From NCBI GenBank assembly GCA_949126835.1, contig OX421497.1, positions 5,957,354 through 6,021,353 on the forward strand: a stretch of 64,000 bases of DNA, in the 5' to 3' direction. The notes below the pieces were generated by a model, which worked only from the letters and a program-made list of their open reading frames with translations, was not told where the DNA came from and made no database searches. The DNA comes from Anisus vortex (Eukaryota > Mollusca > Gastropoda > Planorbidae). Of this stretch, positions 21,758 through 32,955 are shown piece by piece (within the stretch, counting starts at the first letter, position 1; every line of letters starts with the position of its first letter). The translations under genes and the position numbers were made by a program.

Positions 21758-22857
21758 TATTTATAAAGCTGAAAAGTTTGTTTGCGCAAGCGCGGCATCC
21801 GATTTGCACTTGATGGCAAAAAAAAAAAAAATGGAGAAAGATGACTGCTGGGGCGTCCATTCGCTTCCCCCAACGTGTTTCTAAGACATTATATATTGAA
21901 AGAGATAATGTACGAATGTTTCCTGTTCTATGATTTTGGACCTTCCACACAATTGGTCTAAATAGTGGGAATATGTACATCTATAGATTAAATCTTAATT
22001 CAATGTAGATCTATATAATAACAACCCGATGCCTTATGATTTAACACAGAAAATCTCCAGCGTTCCCCCCGCCTCCATCCCCGCCCCCTAACCCCTTCCG
22101 TGTGCGGAGGCTTACCCAGGCCGTTTAACCTTGCCGAGGAGCGGGATCTCAGACGCCGTCTGGAGGCCAAAATTGAATTTTATTATTTTTCTTCCAGAAC
22201 CGTTCCGATGGTACAGACTCTTCAATAGCGAAAGGCGGGAGGGGTAGATGGGGGGCGGGGGGAGGGATGGAGGGTTAAAAAAAAAACACAAGGCAACCCA
22301 ACGTCGTGTTTTACATCACTGGCCCATATAATGAAGTCGTTGATGGAAACAAAATGGCGGCCGCAGTGGTGAAACTAAACAGGGAACACCGAGCAATAAA
22401 GAGGAAATGGCTTCCGAAAAAGAAAAAAAAATGCCGACCTCTTATTTCTTTTTTCTAATACCGCGGCCCATTTAAAAAATGTATTCCTTTAAATTTAAGT
22501 TTGAAAGAATTAAACACGAATCTAATTAGAATTGCACTGTTTAACTATCTGGACCATATTTCCAAACACGGAGCAAAGATCTGCTCTCGCGCAAGATTTC
22601 CAGAAAAAATTTCTCTCTCTCACTCTCTCTCTCCCTCTCTCTGAGGGAAAGCAAACAGCTAAGGGACTCCCCCCCACCCCTCGCCGGGGTCGAGTGTTTT
22701 CCAACCTTTTAGTTGGCGCCATCAAACCTGCTGCTTGATTCTCTTGACACGGACAAATGAGTTCCGCCGACACCACGACCGCCTCCACATAAACTCCACT
22801 TAGACATTGGGATGCCACATCTAGCTGGGACCTCGTCGGGACATTCGGAGATGGGGG
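21758..22857. other. Unique DNA with (CT)n
   Basis: (CT)n at 22611-22643, and short C/G runs near 22060-22090 and 22250. No gene seen. Confidence 0.5.
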
Positions 22858-23014
22858 TGTTATTTAGAATTAGAACACAATTATATAAAACTTTTGGCGG
22901 CAGAACAACACCATATTTTTTCAGGGAGATGCGGGTGTAGAAATGATGTTATTTAGAATTAGAACACAATTAAATAAAACTTTGTGCGGCAGAACAACGC
23001 CATATTTTTTCAGA
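22858..23014. repeat. ~90-bp tandem duplication
   Basis: 'gttatttagaattagaacac' and 'ggcagaacaac(a/g)ccatatt' occur twice, 90 bp apart, with a few substitutions. Confidence 0.88.
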
Positions 23015-23610
23015 AGATTTCGCTTTTTTCGGCAAGTCTTTTTTCCCTTTTACGAATTTGTAAAACTTCATACAAGTCAGTCTGGTATTTTCTCTAATGA
23101 TGGTGTAATAGATGAGAAGATACTTGCAGCGTCGATACATGATACGCAAACATGCAACGCCATCTTTGGGACGACCTTCTCAACATAAACTTGTTGACAT
23201 TTAATAAGACTAACTGAGGCTGCATTTACATGTTGCGATAACAGATGGCGTTACTTCAGTACTTGAGCCAAGCTCGTAAACAGTATTTTGCAAAATCGGG
23301 ACAAAATTGGGTCTTGTCGGGATGTCGGGACAAGAAGGTCCATAAGGGTGACGTCTCGATGGCAACCCTACATGATACACATAATAATATACTTTATTAA
23401 TATGTTCTCTAAGAAAAATGTGTTTTTTTATTTTCTTTTACCTCTACTCCCAATGGTGTACGGAGGCTGGGCAAGCAAGGAAACTTTTTCCTCTAAGTTT
23501 TTTTTTTCGGATGATCTCTGGATGTTACAACTCTGAAAAGAAAACGAAAAAGAAAGGATGTATTATGATTTTGGTGGTGTAAAAAAAAAAACAACAGGAA
23601 AGAAAGAGGA
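23015..23610. other. Unique DNA, no feature seen
   Basis: AT-rich; frames here are short and unconvincing. Confidence 0.5.
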
Positions 23611-23613
23611 ATG

Positions 23614-23790
23614 GTTAAACCAAAGACTTTAATAAGATGGACCGCTTGCTTTAATATTTCTGACTCGAATGACTTATTTTCGGGAATCCCCGATTCCCTT
23701 TTGCACTGTACTCTTCCGTTTGATTTGATTGCTAATGATTTTCTCAATGAAAAATTAAAATCGAAAGTTGTATTCAGCGGAAACATTTAG
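23614..23790 (+). mobile_element. Repeat D, one end
   Basis: 'caaagactttaataagatgg' followed by 'accgcttgctttaatatttc' and then a body shared with 24583-24868 and the right part of 53792-54606 (read in reverse), up to 'aaaatcgaaagttgta'. The opposite terminus is not present. Confidence 0.65.
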
Positions 23791-24079
23791 GCAAACGTGG
23801 AAGCGAATCGACAACTCAGCCAGTCATCTTTCTTCACTTTTTTGCCTATCTTGAGCGGCTACAATAGTTCAGTCATTTGCAGTTTGTCCAAACTTTTATA
23901 TACCATTTTGGCTTATATAGTTAAATACTTATATTATATTACGCCTTGCAAAAGATGCTAAGCTGATTCGTAGTACAAAATGATTTCTGAAAATTTAGAT
24001 TCTGTTGACTTTCCACACTTTTTTTTTATAGTGGACTTCTCAAATAAATTTCCTTACCACGAAGAACAATGTCCAATAT

Positions 24080-24370
24080 TCCAAGTTAAGAACCAGACAT
24101 AAATCACACAACTCACATCTAAACAGAACAAACCCAATACACCCGCCAAACTGCAGACATTGCTCACACACACACATGAAACAGTAGACCGCATCCTACT
24201 GGAATGCCATAAGCTGATCAATATCAGACATACAATATTGCATTCTCAATTCTCAACTTAGCATAACCAACACAATCTAAAACACCACAGAAAAGCACAC
24301 AAAAACAATATAGCAATTTGATTGTCTGGCATTGACAGCAAGAGAGCCTGGTTAGTAATAGAAGAAGTGT
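24080..24370 (+). pseudogene. Degenerate LINE C-terminus (cysteine/histidine block)
   Basis: One frame reads LRTRHKSHNSHLNR then PPNCRHCSHTH. After a +1 shift it reads THETVDRILLECHKL. This is the C..C....ET.DHILLEC.KL block that follows reverse transcriptase in several non-LTR clades. The frameshift and later stops show that it is dead. Only the last ~90 codons remain. Confidence 0.7.
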
Positions 24371-24582
24371 ACGAAGGAAGGTGTCTGGGACATCGTCAGC
24401 CAACGGTATGGAAGGAAATATTTAGGTTCACAATGGCACGACCGAATCACGGACCACCCACGATTACATCGAAAGTTGCAACCACATAATGCAAGTAGCT
24501 CTTACAGAGAAATGACAACGGAAATACGAGAGTTTTATTTTATTTTTGTTTCTACATTTGGCTCAACGTAGGCGAAGATATA

Positions 24583-24868
24583 ACACTAGACTATTATTAG
24601 ATGGATCGTTTGCTTTGATATTTCTGCTATTTGATGACTTGAAACACTTAGTTTCGGAATTTCAGATCGCACCAAGTCCTCTAGAGTTCCGGTTTAGTTT
24701 AGGCCATTCTCTATGATTTTCTCAAAGGACAATTACGATTAAAAATCGTTAATGCAATCGTAGGAGCGTAGAAGTCATTCAAGACAGCCTTATTGGTTGC
24801 GCACGGAAAAAAAAAGAACACATAAGCTCTAAAAAAAGAGCAAGCGGTCCATCTTATTAAAGGCTTTG
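24583..24868. mobile_element. Repeat D, short copy with both ends
   Basis: The left end 'ctattattagatggatcg' and the right end 'ggtccatcttattaaaggct' are inverted copies of the repeat D terminus (aaagactttaataagatgga). Length ~286 bp. The repeated 'gatata' outside both ends may be a target duplication but is too short to prove one. No coding capacity. Confidence 0.65.
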
Positions 24869-25215
24869 ATATATTATTAAAACAAGCAAAACACTTTTGT
24901 GTATGAATCATAAAGTCATAGCCTGTGTACAGAAAATATAGAGCTACAGATGTTTTGAAACTTTGTTCTAATTACTAAAGTTATTATAATTCATATAATT
25001 GTGTAATACGGGGTATATAATATGTACAGTATTTTGATATGGTGTCAAAGGTAACGGCTGAATAATGTCTATTTGCATATCAATGATATTACAGAATAGG
25101 GAAGTATTTTTAGATAGGAATCCGTCAATCGAAATAGCCATCAGAAATAAAAACACTGATTCAGATTGATAACACTATTGTGCCCCAATTATATACGCAT
25201 AAAATAAGCACTCAA
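24869..25215. other. AT-rich DNA, no feature seen
   Basis: No gene or repeat match. Confidence 0.5.
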
Positions 25216-25265
25216 TCTCTCTCTCTCTGTCTCTCTCTGTCTCTCTCTCTCTCTCTCTCTTTCTC
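25216..25265. repeat. (CT)n microsatellite
   Basis: Interrupted TCTCTC tract. Confidence 0.95.
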
Positions 25266-25692
25266 TTATAACTGTTATATCTGTCAGTGTACGAATAAGT
25301 TAGCCCGTGCTTGCCTGCTCTTGCATCCCTGGGGGCACCTTCCAATCCCCATAGACTGGCGCCTCCCAGACCGCAGAGACGCATGACGTCATTGAACCTT
25401 TCGGAGGGTGGAAATCTTTATCTGGGAGCCGTGGGGTGCAGACTAATAGAATTAACATCGCGACAGAGCCGCGGGGTGGGGAAGGGCTGGTACAGGGAAG
25501 AGGGGGGGGGGGCTACGACTCATTTAATTAAAAGGGCGCCGCTGGGGGGGGGGAGGAGGAGAGGGGTATAAGAGAACAAGAACACGTAAAGATAATATGT
25601 TGATCGGCGCCCAAGGGGGAGCTTGCTGATAACGCAAGTCGATGAAGTCACCCAATCTCTATCCTCCCCAAAAAACATTTATTCCATTCCTA
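25266..25692. other. GC-richer unique DNA with G runs
   Basis: G runs at 25501-25512 and 25543-25552. Short frames only. Confidence 0.4.
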
Positions 25693-25857
25693 AAGTGACA
25701 TTCGGGCATGGAATGGTTTGCCTGAACAAAACCAGGAAAACCAGTCACTTAACATCATTTAAAACCTTAATAAAAATGCAAGACTAGAATCGGACCACGG
25801 ATGCGCGTAGGACGCAATAATGATCTTTATAGAAGGGGCGTCAGTAATATATAAGAT
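25693..25857 (+). pseudogene. LINE C-terminal and 3' tail fragment, copy 1
   Basis: One frame reads AWNGLPEQNQENQSLN and the next LTSFKTLIKMQD before a stop, like the W..LP...SL.SFK.L.. end of CR1-like LINE proteins. The following 3' tail (gtaggacgcaataatgatct, tagaaggggcgtcagtaat, atataagataag) recurs at 30597-30752 and 44600-44766. Confidence 0.55.
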
Positions 25858-25919
25858 AAGAAAAAAAGTTCCTTTTTAAATTTTTATTTCTGTTTTGTTT
25901 TATTTACATTATAAATAAT

Positions 25920-26000
25920 TTAACCCTTACAGTCCCGGGCGCGTATATAGCGGAACTGAAGGCAGCATAGATAGAAGTAGGTCGGTACAGGAAGGGTTAA
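25920..26000 (+). mobile_element. 81-bp TTAA-flanked MITE, copy 2
   Basis: Identical to copy 1 apart from one base near the right end (ggtacagg for ggtacggg). Confidence 0.88.
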
Positions 26001-26132
26001 AAACTAGTACGCCAAGAACAAGATCTCGACCAGAGTTGGCAAGAGTCCAAACGGGGTTCTAACTCTAAAATCCTTCCGAAATTACCAAACTTAAAAAAAC
26101 AACAACAACGAATCAATAGACTATATACTAAA

Positions 26133-26265
26133 AAGTAGTAAAGTATCCTCATTAGACCAATTAGCGTGCATGCTTTCACATGTTGCTGTGGCAACGGCTT
26201 AATAGGGAATTATTTGGCTAGCACACACAATGCACAGCCGCCATTTCTTTGCACCAACTATTATA
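26133..26265 (-). mobile_element. SINE-A 3' half, degenerate
   Basis: 'aagtatcctcattagaccaa' to 'ccatttctttgcaccaacta', in the order of the complement of the SINE-A body. Confidence 0.7.
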
Positions 26266-26272
26266 TACCGAA

Positions 26273-26508
26273 TGGAGCACGGTTGGCGTACTTAAGGTCA
26301 AGGTCTAGGATCTGGACGGTGTCTCTAAGTCTACCCAACTATGATAGGTACCTGAGTATAGTTGGGATGGGGGGGGGGGGGTAGAGCGAAGGCAGCTGGG
26401 CATAGTACTGGCCACACAATCCCCTAGTATGCCGCGGCCACAGCAACTAGTAAACGCTGCATCGCCGGCCCTGGAGATCAATTTAGTCACACAGGATACT
26501 TTACTTTA
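26273..26508 (+). mobile_element. SINE-A copy, degenerate head
   Basis: A damaged tRNA-like head, 'tctacccaactatgataggt', a G run at 26370-26381, 'cacacaatcccctagtatgc' and tail 'gatactttacttt'. It lies tail-out beside the minus-strand copy. Confidence 0.75.
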
Positions 26509-26814
26509 AAAAAAAAATTATATACTAACTGTTTTAGTTTTATGTTAACCGGTATAGTATATAGATTGTAGATAGTCCAAAGTCAACATTTAATGTGTGG
26601 TGATTTGCATTCAGTAAGGGTAGAAGTCATTGTCATAGAAACGTATCATGCGTCTCTTTGACAGGGTTTCTTTAATATGGGGCCTTTTCCGAGGGACTGA
26701 GCAGTACTAGAGTCTTTGTTATTGTTATGTTGTTGTTTGTTTTATTCAGCTATCGAATATTTATTCTGCCCGAGACATTGGTGAAAGGTCAAATCCTTTT
26801 TTTTTGTGTGTGCT

Positions 26815-26950
26815 TTAAAAAGACACCCTTCCTTGAGGAATATATACGCGCCTGGGTTCTACAGAATTTCGTATTTTGATGACAATATAAGCGTTTGGGT
26901 CTGAGAAAAAGAAGTAAGTCGATGACTATATACGCGACTGAAAAGGTTAA
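26815..26950. repeat. TTAA-bounded region with three degenerate 'tatatacgcg' repeats
   Basis: The reverse complement of the right end reads ttaaccttttcagtcgcg then tatatag, close to the first 27 bases of the 81-bp MITE. 'aatatatacgcgcctgggt', 'caatataagcgtttgggt' and 'ctatatacgcgactg' are degenerate internal repeats. TTAA lies at 26815-26818 and 26947-26950. Possibly an old or distant relative of the MITE. Confidence 0.4.
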
Positions 26951-27213
26951 CTTTATTTCCATGTAACGCTGGCTCTAGCCACGACAGCCATTTGACAGAC
27001 AGGCGTTCTTAACTGTCTCTCTAACAACCACTAGCGTAATGTTTTTTTAGAAAAAAGCAGGAAACTAAGAAAAAAAAAACTTAATAGCAAAAAACTAACA
27101 AAAAACAACAACATGCCAAAGCTTTAATATGTCATTTTAAGTGTCATTTAACATGTCATTGCAGTTTTTTTTAAAGAGTTCATTACCGTGTTTCTTGAAG
27201 TCTGAGGATTTTA

Positions 27214-27638
27214 TCAAACTGAGCAGAATTCTTAGAGTATAATTAAACTGGGCAGAATTCTTAGAGTATAATTAAACTGGGCAGAATTCTTAGAGTATAA
27301 TTAAACTGGGCAGAATTCTTAGAGTATAATTAAACTGGGCAGAATTCTTAGAGTATAATTAAACTGGGCAGAATTCTTAGAGTTAATTATAATTAAACTG
27401 GAGTATAATTAAACTGAGCAGAATTGTGAGAGTTTAATTAAACTGGGCAGAATTTCTGAGAGTATAATTGAACTGGGCAGAATTCTGAGAGTATAATTGA
27501 ACTGGGCAGAATTCTGAGAGTATAATTGAACTGGGCAGAATTCTGAGAGTATAATTAAACTGGGCAGAATTTCTGAGAGTTTAATTAAACTGGGCAGAAG
27601 TTCTGAGAGTTTAATTAAACTGGGCAGAATTTCTGAGA
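27214..27638. repeat. 29-bp satellite, ~15 copies
   Basis: The unit contains 'aattaaactgggcagaattc' followed by ttagagtat or tgagagtat. Two subtypes occupy separate blocks (cttagag to ~27380, ctgagag after ~27420), with a rearranged unit at the junction. Confidence 0.95.
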
Positions 27639-27914
27639 TGACGCGAAGATTTCATTGCTGTGACAGTGTGCTATGGCGGGTCCTTTTGTACAAGGGGAGG
27701 GACCAGAAAGGTCAGAAAGGTCAAAGCTCTTACTGTGATTTGGGAATAATGGGGAAGAGGGGGAGGGAGAGAGATGGTGCAAACGTAATACGCCCCATTA
27801 CGTGCACCGTTTGAATTATTAATCGAACAGCGATTTGATCACCTGAGCAGTCACGATGTCAAATTTCCCCCTGTTTGACGTGTCACTTTTTTTTTTATAT
27901 ATATATACATAACA
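27639..27914. other. Unique DNA, no feature seen
   Basis: A T/TA run at 27889-27907 only. Confidence 0.5.
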
Positions 27915-27917
27915 CGG

Positions 27918-28165
27918 CACATGCGAGATGGTCTAAAGACAAAGTCCTGGTATAGTCCTTCAGAGGCTCTGGGGATCAAATCCTTCCAACCCACGGTGGC
28001 ACCGGTATTGTTTTCTCTGACATTAGAGTATGATTAGAGGGAGGGGGGGAGCAATGTCCCCGAGTCTACCCAACTACGACGGATACCTGGCATCATCTTT
28101 AGGGAAAAGTAAAAAAAAAAAGTTTTTGGGGCATTAGGCTGGTCACACAATCCCACAACGTTACC
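27918..28165 (+). mobile_element. SINE-A copy, old
   Basis: tRNA-like head remnant (gagatggtctaaagacaaag, B box as ggatcaaatcc), 'tctacccaactacgacggat' and 'ggtcacacaatccc', ending in a C run. Confidence 0.65.
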
Positions 28166-28309
28166 CCCCCCCCCCCCGAAAAAAAACAAAAAAACAACTA
28201 ACAACAAAAACAATGATAACTATACAGCAACAATAAAAACAATGATAACTATACAATAACTAAAACTGGAGCACTCTACTGGTCCAAAGAAAGGGGTGGG
28301 GGGAGTTGC

Positions 28310-28410
28310 AGACTTTTCATTCATCCAGAGAAGATTTTCCATTTTTCTCTACAATTTAAGGTATTTGCTTAGTTACGCCTTTAGCCACACTGACTGATTT
28401 TGAATACACT
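28310..28410 (+). repeat. Fragment shared with the element at 58551
   Basis: 'tttgcttagttacgccttta' and 'gccacactgactga' match the interior of the inverted-repeat element at 58551-59019 (around 58745-58828). No termini here. Confidence 0.65.
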
Positions 28411-28573
28411 CTTTGCTCTTTGTGATGGTGGAGTTGATTTCCACGTCATGTACTTTAAAAAAATTCAAATCAACATGAGATGATTGAGTTTTCACACACC
28501 AAGAACCCATTACATCAAGAAAAGAGAGGTACAGTGTGAATGTTGCAAAAATACAACAACCGAGGCCACTTGA

Positions 28574-28727
28574 CCTTATAAGTTTTACAGGCGTTCCTTC
28601 TAGATAAAAGACTATTACGTCGGCTAGGCGTCAAAACTCATGCAGGGCGGCAGGGATAGAACCTGCGACGTGTTGGTTGACCAATGGTTGACAGTCCGGT
28701 GAACTAGCCGCAGGACCAGTCGGCCTC
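28574..28727 (-). mobile_element. SINE-B copy
   Basis: Complete in reverse order, with a partial internal duplication of 'ggttgac' near 28674-28693. Confidence 0.85.
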
Positions 28728-29956
28728 ACACGCACTATATTTATGATCAAGCATCTGACTTCTAGATAGTTACCGTTATTGCTTGTCTCATATTGAGCTT
28801 CACCTTAGTGTCGTAGGTATTGACCATTTGTTATTGATTGAACCGAGTCATTAGTAAAGCTGTAGAAACCGCCATGATTGAATCGTTATTGCACACGCCT
28901 ATGGGCGACCTCGACAATTGGCCGTTACCGTACTATTTATAGACCTTGATAGTACCGGAGACCCGACTAAATCAACGTGCAAATTTTAACAATTCCGTGG
29001 CACTGTGGAACCCGTTATCACGGGTGGGGTAACGGATACTAGGAACGGATGACCTTAACGTAGATACCGGTAGAACCATGACCTTGACACATCGACCGTT
29101 CGTAGAAAATAACTGACCCTTAACATTTCTTTTAAAAATCATCTAACATATCCCTCCCCCCCCCCCCCCCCCCCACATCCGCTTCAATGTTGCTAAGGCA
29201 TCCTTTTATTAAACAACGAGGTCGCGACCCGGTACTGGATCATGAATACCAAAAATTAACAAGCAGCCAAATGAGAATCTACAAAAATCTAAATTCATAT
29301 TTTTCGTGGTGTAAGGCTTACTCCAACTCGACTCGACCGAAAACAAGTTTATGGTCGCACCTGAGCGGAAACAACTTTCAATCCCGATTTTTAACCACAG
29401 CCTTTGGGTATATATGTCATTAGTCTCGAACTTTTTATGGAAATCCATAGATCTATAATTAGTTATGTTTAACTTACTAAAGGTTAGTATAAGCGTTACA
29501 CAAAAAAAAAAAATTGTAGTTGGCCACGAAGTAAAAAATTAAAACATAACCGGGTCACGAGAAGAAAAAACAAATTTTTGGGGGCAATAGCTGCACACGG
29601 TATCTAGTAGGGGTTTTAAGTTTGACATTCCTTTCCAAATCTTGGAGCATAAACGAGGGCGATAATTGACGAACACCGACGCTAAAAGTACAACCCCCCC
29701 CCCCACACACACACACAACTTCTTTAAAAACAAACAAAAAGGCTTAGTATCGTTTTACAACCATTACGCAATGAGTGTGAGCGATTAGCCTAACCTTAAT
29801 CCGCCCCTTCCCGCGCATAGCCTACAGTTCGTCTTAAACGAGGTGATAGATCGATAATCGATCAACCAGGTAATACCACAGTTTAAAAAAACACCAATAT
29901 AACAACCAGCATGAACAGGAAATGGCCTTCTATTTCAAACATCCTTTACGCGAATC
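28728..29956. other. Unique DNA with C runs
   Basis: A run of ~19 C at 29156-29174 and a C run at 29695-29704. 28900-29110 is richer in short 'gaccttgac'/'taccgg' words than its surroundings but has no clear period. No gene seen. Confidence 0.45.
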
Positions 29957-30230
29957 ATGGGCGCGGTGGTCGAACCGCTCGGCTGGCGTGCCGAAGGTCC
30001 TGGGTTCGAATCCTGGGATTTGTTCCCCGGGACTTGAGGGTGTCCATAAATCCACCCAGCTCTGACGGGGTAGCTGGCATTTCTTGGGGGTAAAGTAAAG
30101 GCGGCCGGGCATTGTGCTGGCCACTCAATCCCCCTGGTTTGATTCCGCCTTGGTCACAGAAACTGGTGAACGCTGCTTCACTGGCCCTATGGATAAATTT
30201 GTTCCCGACATAATTACTTTGCGCGGCAAG
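29957..30230 (+). mobile_element. SINE-A, full-length reference copy
   Basis: The tRNA-like head carries A-box-like ggtggtcgaaccgctcggct and a perfect B box GGTTCGAATCC (30003-30013), the internal RNA polymerase III promoter. Then follow 'aaatccacccagctctgac', 'gtaaagtaaaggcggccggg', 'attgtgctggccactcaatc', 'cacagaaactggtgaacgct', 'gcttcactggccctatgg' and a tail ending taattacttt. About 275 bp. All SINE-A calls in this window were made by matching this order. It is not a functional tRNA gene because no acceptor stem closes. Confidence 0.9.
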
Positions 30231-30596
30231 TTGAGCCGTTGGACTGTTATCGCCTTCACGATAATTGTGTGTTTGCGTGCGTGTTTGTTTGTTTGTCAAT
30301 ATACAAATTAAAGGCAAGATAATATCAACAAGAATTGTCGTGCTGGGCACTGATAATATTTTTTTATCTTTTTAGGTAAGACACATGAGAACTTAATTAC
30401 ACCAATTGCGGTTTTCGTGGGCGGATTGGTGGGTGAGTGGGTCGGGGAAAGGGAGGGAGGTTAAGCGCCCCACTCTACGACCTTTCCATCAGTCCCCCCC
30501 CCCCCCCCCCCACCGCTTACTACGATGATCAGATAAACATAAGGACACAAAAAAAAAACGAATGCATATAAGTACTCTTCCTCCCCCGAGTGGCAC
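30231..30596. other. Unique DNA with C run
   Basis: A C run at 30496-30511 and an A run at 30549-30557. No gene seen. Confidence 0.5.
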
Positions 30597-30752
30597 CCAG
30601 GCACGGAAAAAGTAGCCTGAAAAACAACACACGTGAAAACCAGTAACTTGACATCATGTTAAAACACTGGTCGAAACGCAAGACTAGACTCAGACCACGG
30701 TAGGACGCAATAATATTCTTTATAGAAGGAGCGACTGAAATATATAAGATAA
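30597..30752 (+). pseudogene. LINE C-terminal and 3' tail fragment, copy 2
   Basis: Matches 25693-25857: 'aaaccagtaacttgacatca', 'cgcaagactagactcagacc', 'ggtaggacgcaataat', 'ttctttatagaaggagcg' and 'atataagataag'. Confidence 0.6.
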
Positions 30753-30887
30753 GAGTTAATCGTGCTGTCGCCGCGGAAGGGATTTTTTTTCTTCAGAAAA
30801 CTACTTTATAAAAAAAAAAAGAAAACATTTACATAATATAGCAACAGCTACACTTCCAGGTCGATACATAAAACCAGCAGATAAAAG

Positions 30888-30952
30888 AAGAGAGAGAGAG
30901 AGGGAGGGAGAGGGAGAGAGAGAGAGAGAGAGACAAACAAACAAACAAACCG
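30888..30952. repeat. (GA)n followed by (CAAA)n
   Basis: Two adjoining microsatellites. Confidence 0.95.
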
Positions 30953-31295
30953 GATGCGCCAATGCCATGAGTAGAGCTAGATCTAGCTTTGTCCTGTGTA
31001 TTTTGTAAACAGGAACTCACAACATCGGAAAAAGGAAGAAGAAACGGGTGACTTGATTGGATAATGGTGGTTTCTTTAATAAAAACCTAAATAAGTCACA
31101 TTACACGATAACTGTCAAAAAGGAAAACCTAAACCTAAAACCTATTTAACCTTGATGGGTTTATTTTAGAGCCGCTTCTGTTTTACTTTTTATATTAGGT
31201 CGGTTAAGGCTACATTTTTTTGCTTTGTCCTATGTTTGTTAAGTTTTAAGATTATTAATGAGCGTAATATCCTTTTTAGCCCAGATAATTATATA
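30953..31295. other. Unique AT-rich DNA
   Basis: No gene or repeat match. Confidence 0.5.
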
Positions 31296-31715
31296 CCCTT
31301 GTATGCCGTGGCCACAGAAACTGGTGAACGCTGTCGATGTGGAAGCTCAGCAGGAAGGATCAGGCAACTGTTGCCCAGTTTCGTACAGGTCACTGTTCAA
31401 TAGGTGCCCCTATTTCGGAAAGTTTAGGCCTACCCATGGACTCGCGGTGTCGAAATTGCAGGGAAATGCAGAAGAAACGATTGAGTATATGCTTTTAGAC
31501 TGCACTGCCTTGCAGGAGCGTAGAGTGTATGGGAACGGTCAGCTGTTTACACCGAACCTATATGGGTGACTTGGCTAAACTGCGTAGCTCAGGCGTGATT
31601 GTCCTCCGGAGCCCTAAGAGAGCAATCTCGGTTCGTATTCTCACTCCGGTGAAGTGAGGTTCAAGTCTGGTTAACGCTGCTTCACCTATGATCAATTTGG
31701 TCCGACGGGTACTTT
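31296..31715 (+). mobile_element. SINE-A 3' part split by a LINE fragment
   Basis: SINE-A sequence runs to 'ctggtgaacgctg' (31321-31333) and resumes at a near-identical ctggttaacgctg (31667-31679), continuing into 'cttcacctatgatcaatttg' and the tail. The 13-bp duplication marks a target site of the inserted 333-bp piece. Confidence 0.8.
31334..31666 (+). pseudogene. 5'-truncated LINE fragment inserted in SINE-A
   Basis: One frame reads FRTGHCSIGAPI and SRCRNC; the next reads AEETIEYMLLDCTAL. This is the [F/L]RTGHC...CR.C...EET.E..LLDC.AL block of non-LTR retrotransposons, broken by a frameshift. It matches 10846-10990. The ~13-bp flanking duplication and the 5' truncation fit target-primed insertion. 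Confidence 0.75.
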
Positions 31716-32524
31716 ACTATAGGACAGGTTGGGAACCACTGTTCCATTGTTTGTTGTTTTTTTGTTTTTCTAACGTCCAATCTGTCCATTCCCCAGCACT
31801 TTACCGGGGTACGCAAGTCAACACTGTATGCAGCGGCACGAGATAGAGGGATATAATATAGACGGACGGAGATTTACACAGAGACATGCAGTTTATACAG
31901 TGGAGTTTTTAAAAGGGAGAGGTGGGTGATTGGGGCTTAGGGAGAGATATGATAAGACGTGCCTGAGAGAGCGAGAGAGAGAGAGAGAGAAAAGAAAGAG
32001 AGAGAGGGAAAGAGAGATGGGAGAGAAAAGTGAGAGAGCAGACAAGAGTGTGATTAACAAGAAAGAGAAAGAAAGTAAAAAGCAATCCGTAAGAGAGAAA
32101 CACCGAAATAAAGAAATATCCGGACTGCGAGAAATAAATCCCGAGCGAAAAAAAAAGAAAAGGAAGAATGGAGGGAAAAAAGAATGAAAGAGAATAAATG
32201 TGAGACAGATAGAATAAATAAAAGAGAAAGCATAAAGCAGGCATCAACGAGAAAGAACGAGAGAATAAAAGTAAAACAGAATAATACAAATTTGCGACAA
32301 AGGAAACAGAAGATATGAGAGGTAAACAGACCAATCTTAATGAATCCTGACCCTTTTTGAATAGGTAGTCTCGGACCACGCACACCCACTACATGACAGC
32401 TACATCAGATCCAGTCGAGGTTTTCGGCTTATATCGAGAAGGGCAAGAACAGAGAGATTTTAGCAACTCTATTGTTTCCCCAACAGAGAGAATCTTGCAG
32501 CAGAATCGCCAATCAGTTAGAAAT
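31716..32524. other. Unique DNA with long GA-rich tract
   Basis: 31966-32290 is GA/AAG-rich and yields long artefactual frames on both strands, including a 158-codon serine/leucine/phenylalanine frame on minus. No gene seen. Confidence 0.55.
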
Positions 32525-32762
32525 ACAATTGATCATAGGGCCGGTAAAGCAGAGTTCACCAGTTTCAGTAGCCGCGGCATACTATGGGATGCGTGGCCAG
32601 CACAACGCCGAGCAGCCTTTACTAATGTCAGGTACGCATCAGAGCTGGGTAGACTCAGGGGGAACCTTCGAGTCCAGGGTAAAATCCTAGCCTTCACCAG
32701 GATTCGAACCCAGGGCCTTCGGTACGCCAGTCGAACGCGCTGCCTCGCGGCCACCGTGCCCC
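32525..32762 (-). mobile_element. SINE-A, near full length
   Basis: Tail near 32525 (aattgatcatagggccggta) through B-box complement 'aggattcgaacccagggcct' to head end 'cggccaccgtgcc'. Confidence 0.9.
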
Positions 32763-32765
32763 CCA

Positions 32766-32955
32766 TCATAAAGTATCCCGTCGGGCAACATTCATAGGGC
32801 CGGCGATGAAACGTTCGCCACTTTCTGTAGCCACGGCATACAAGGGGATATATAGCCAGCACAATGCCCAGCCGCCTTTATTATACCCCAACAGGGAACA
32901 CATTCTAGCCTTCACCAGGATTCGGTGCGCCAGCCGAACTCGGCCACGTGCCCCA
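32766..32955 (-). mobile_element. SINE-A, second tandem copy with internal deletion
   Basis: Same orientation, four bases after the previous copy. It lacks the 'cagagctgggtagactcagg' segment and part of the B-box region. Confidence 0.85.

Noticed and set aside
29957..30030. tRNA gene at the SINE-A head (good B box)
   Set aside because: No closing acceptor stem, and the SINE body follows directly; the same reasoning was applied at 6479, 7021, 18414, 46041 and 46826.
31722..31745. hAT terminus-like word (caggttgggaacc)
   Set aside because: No inverted partner and no target duplication nearby.
31909..32389. 158- and 111-codon minus-strand frames rich in serine, leucine and phenylalanine
   Set aside because: They are products of a GA-rich tract on the opposite strand.
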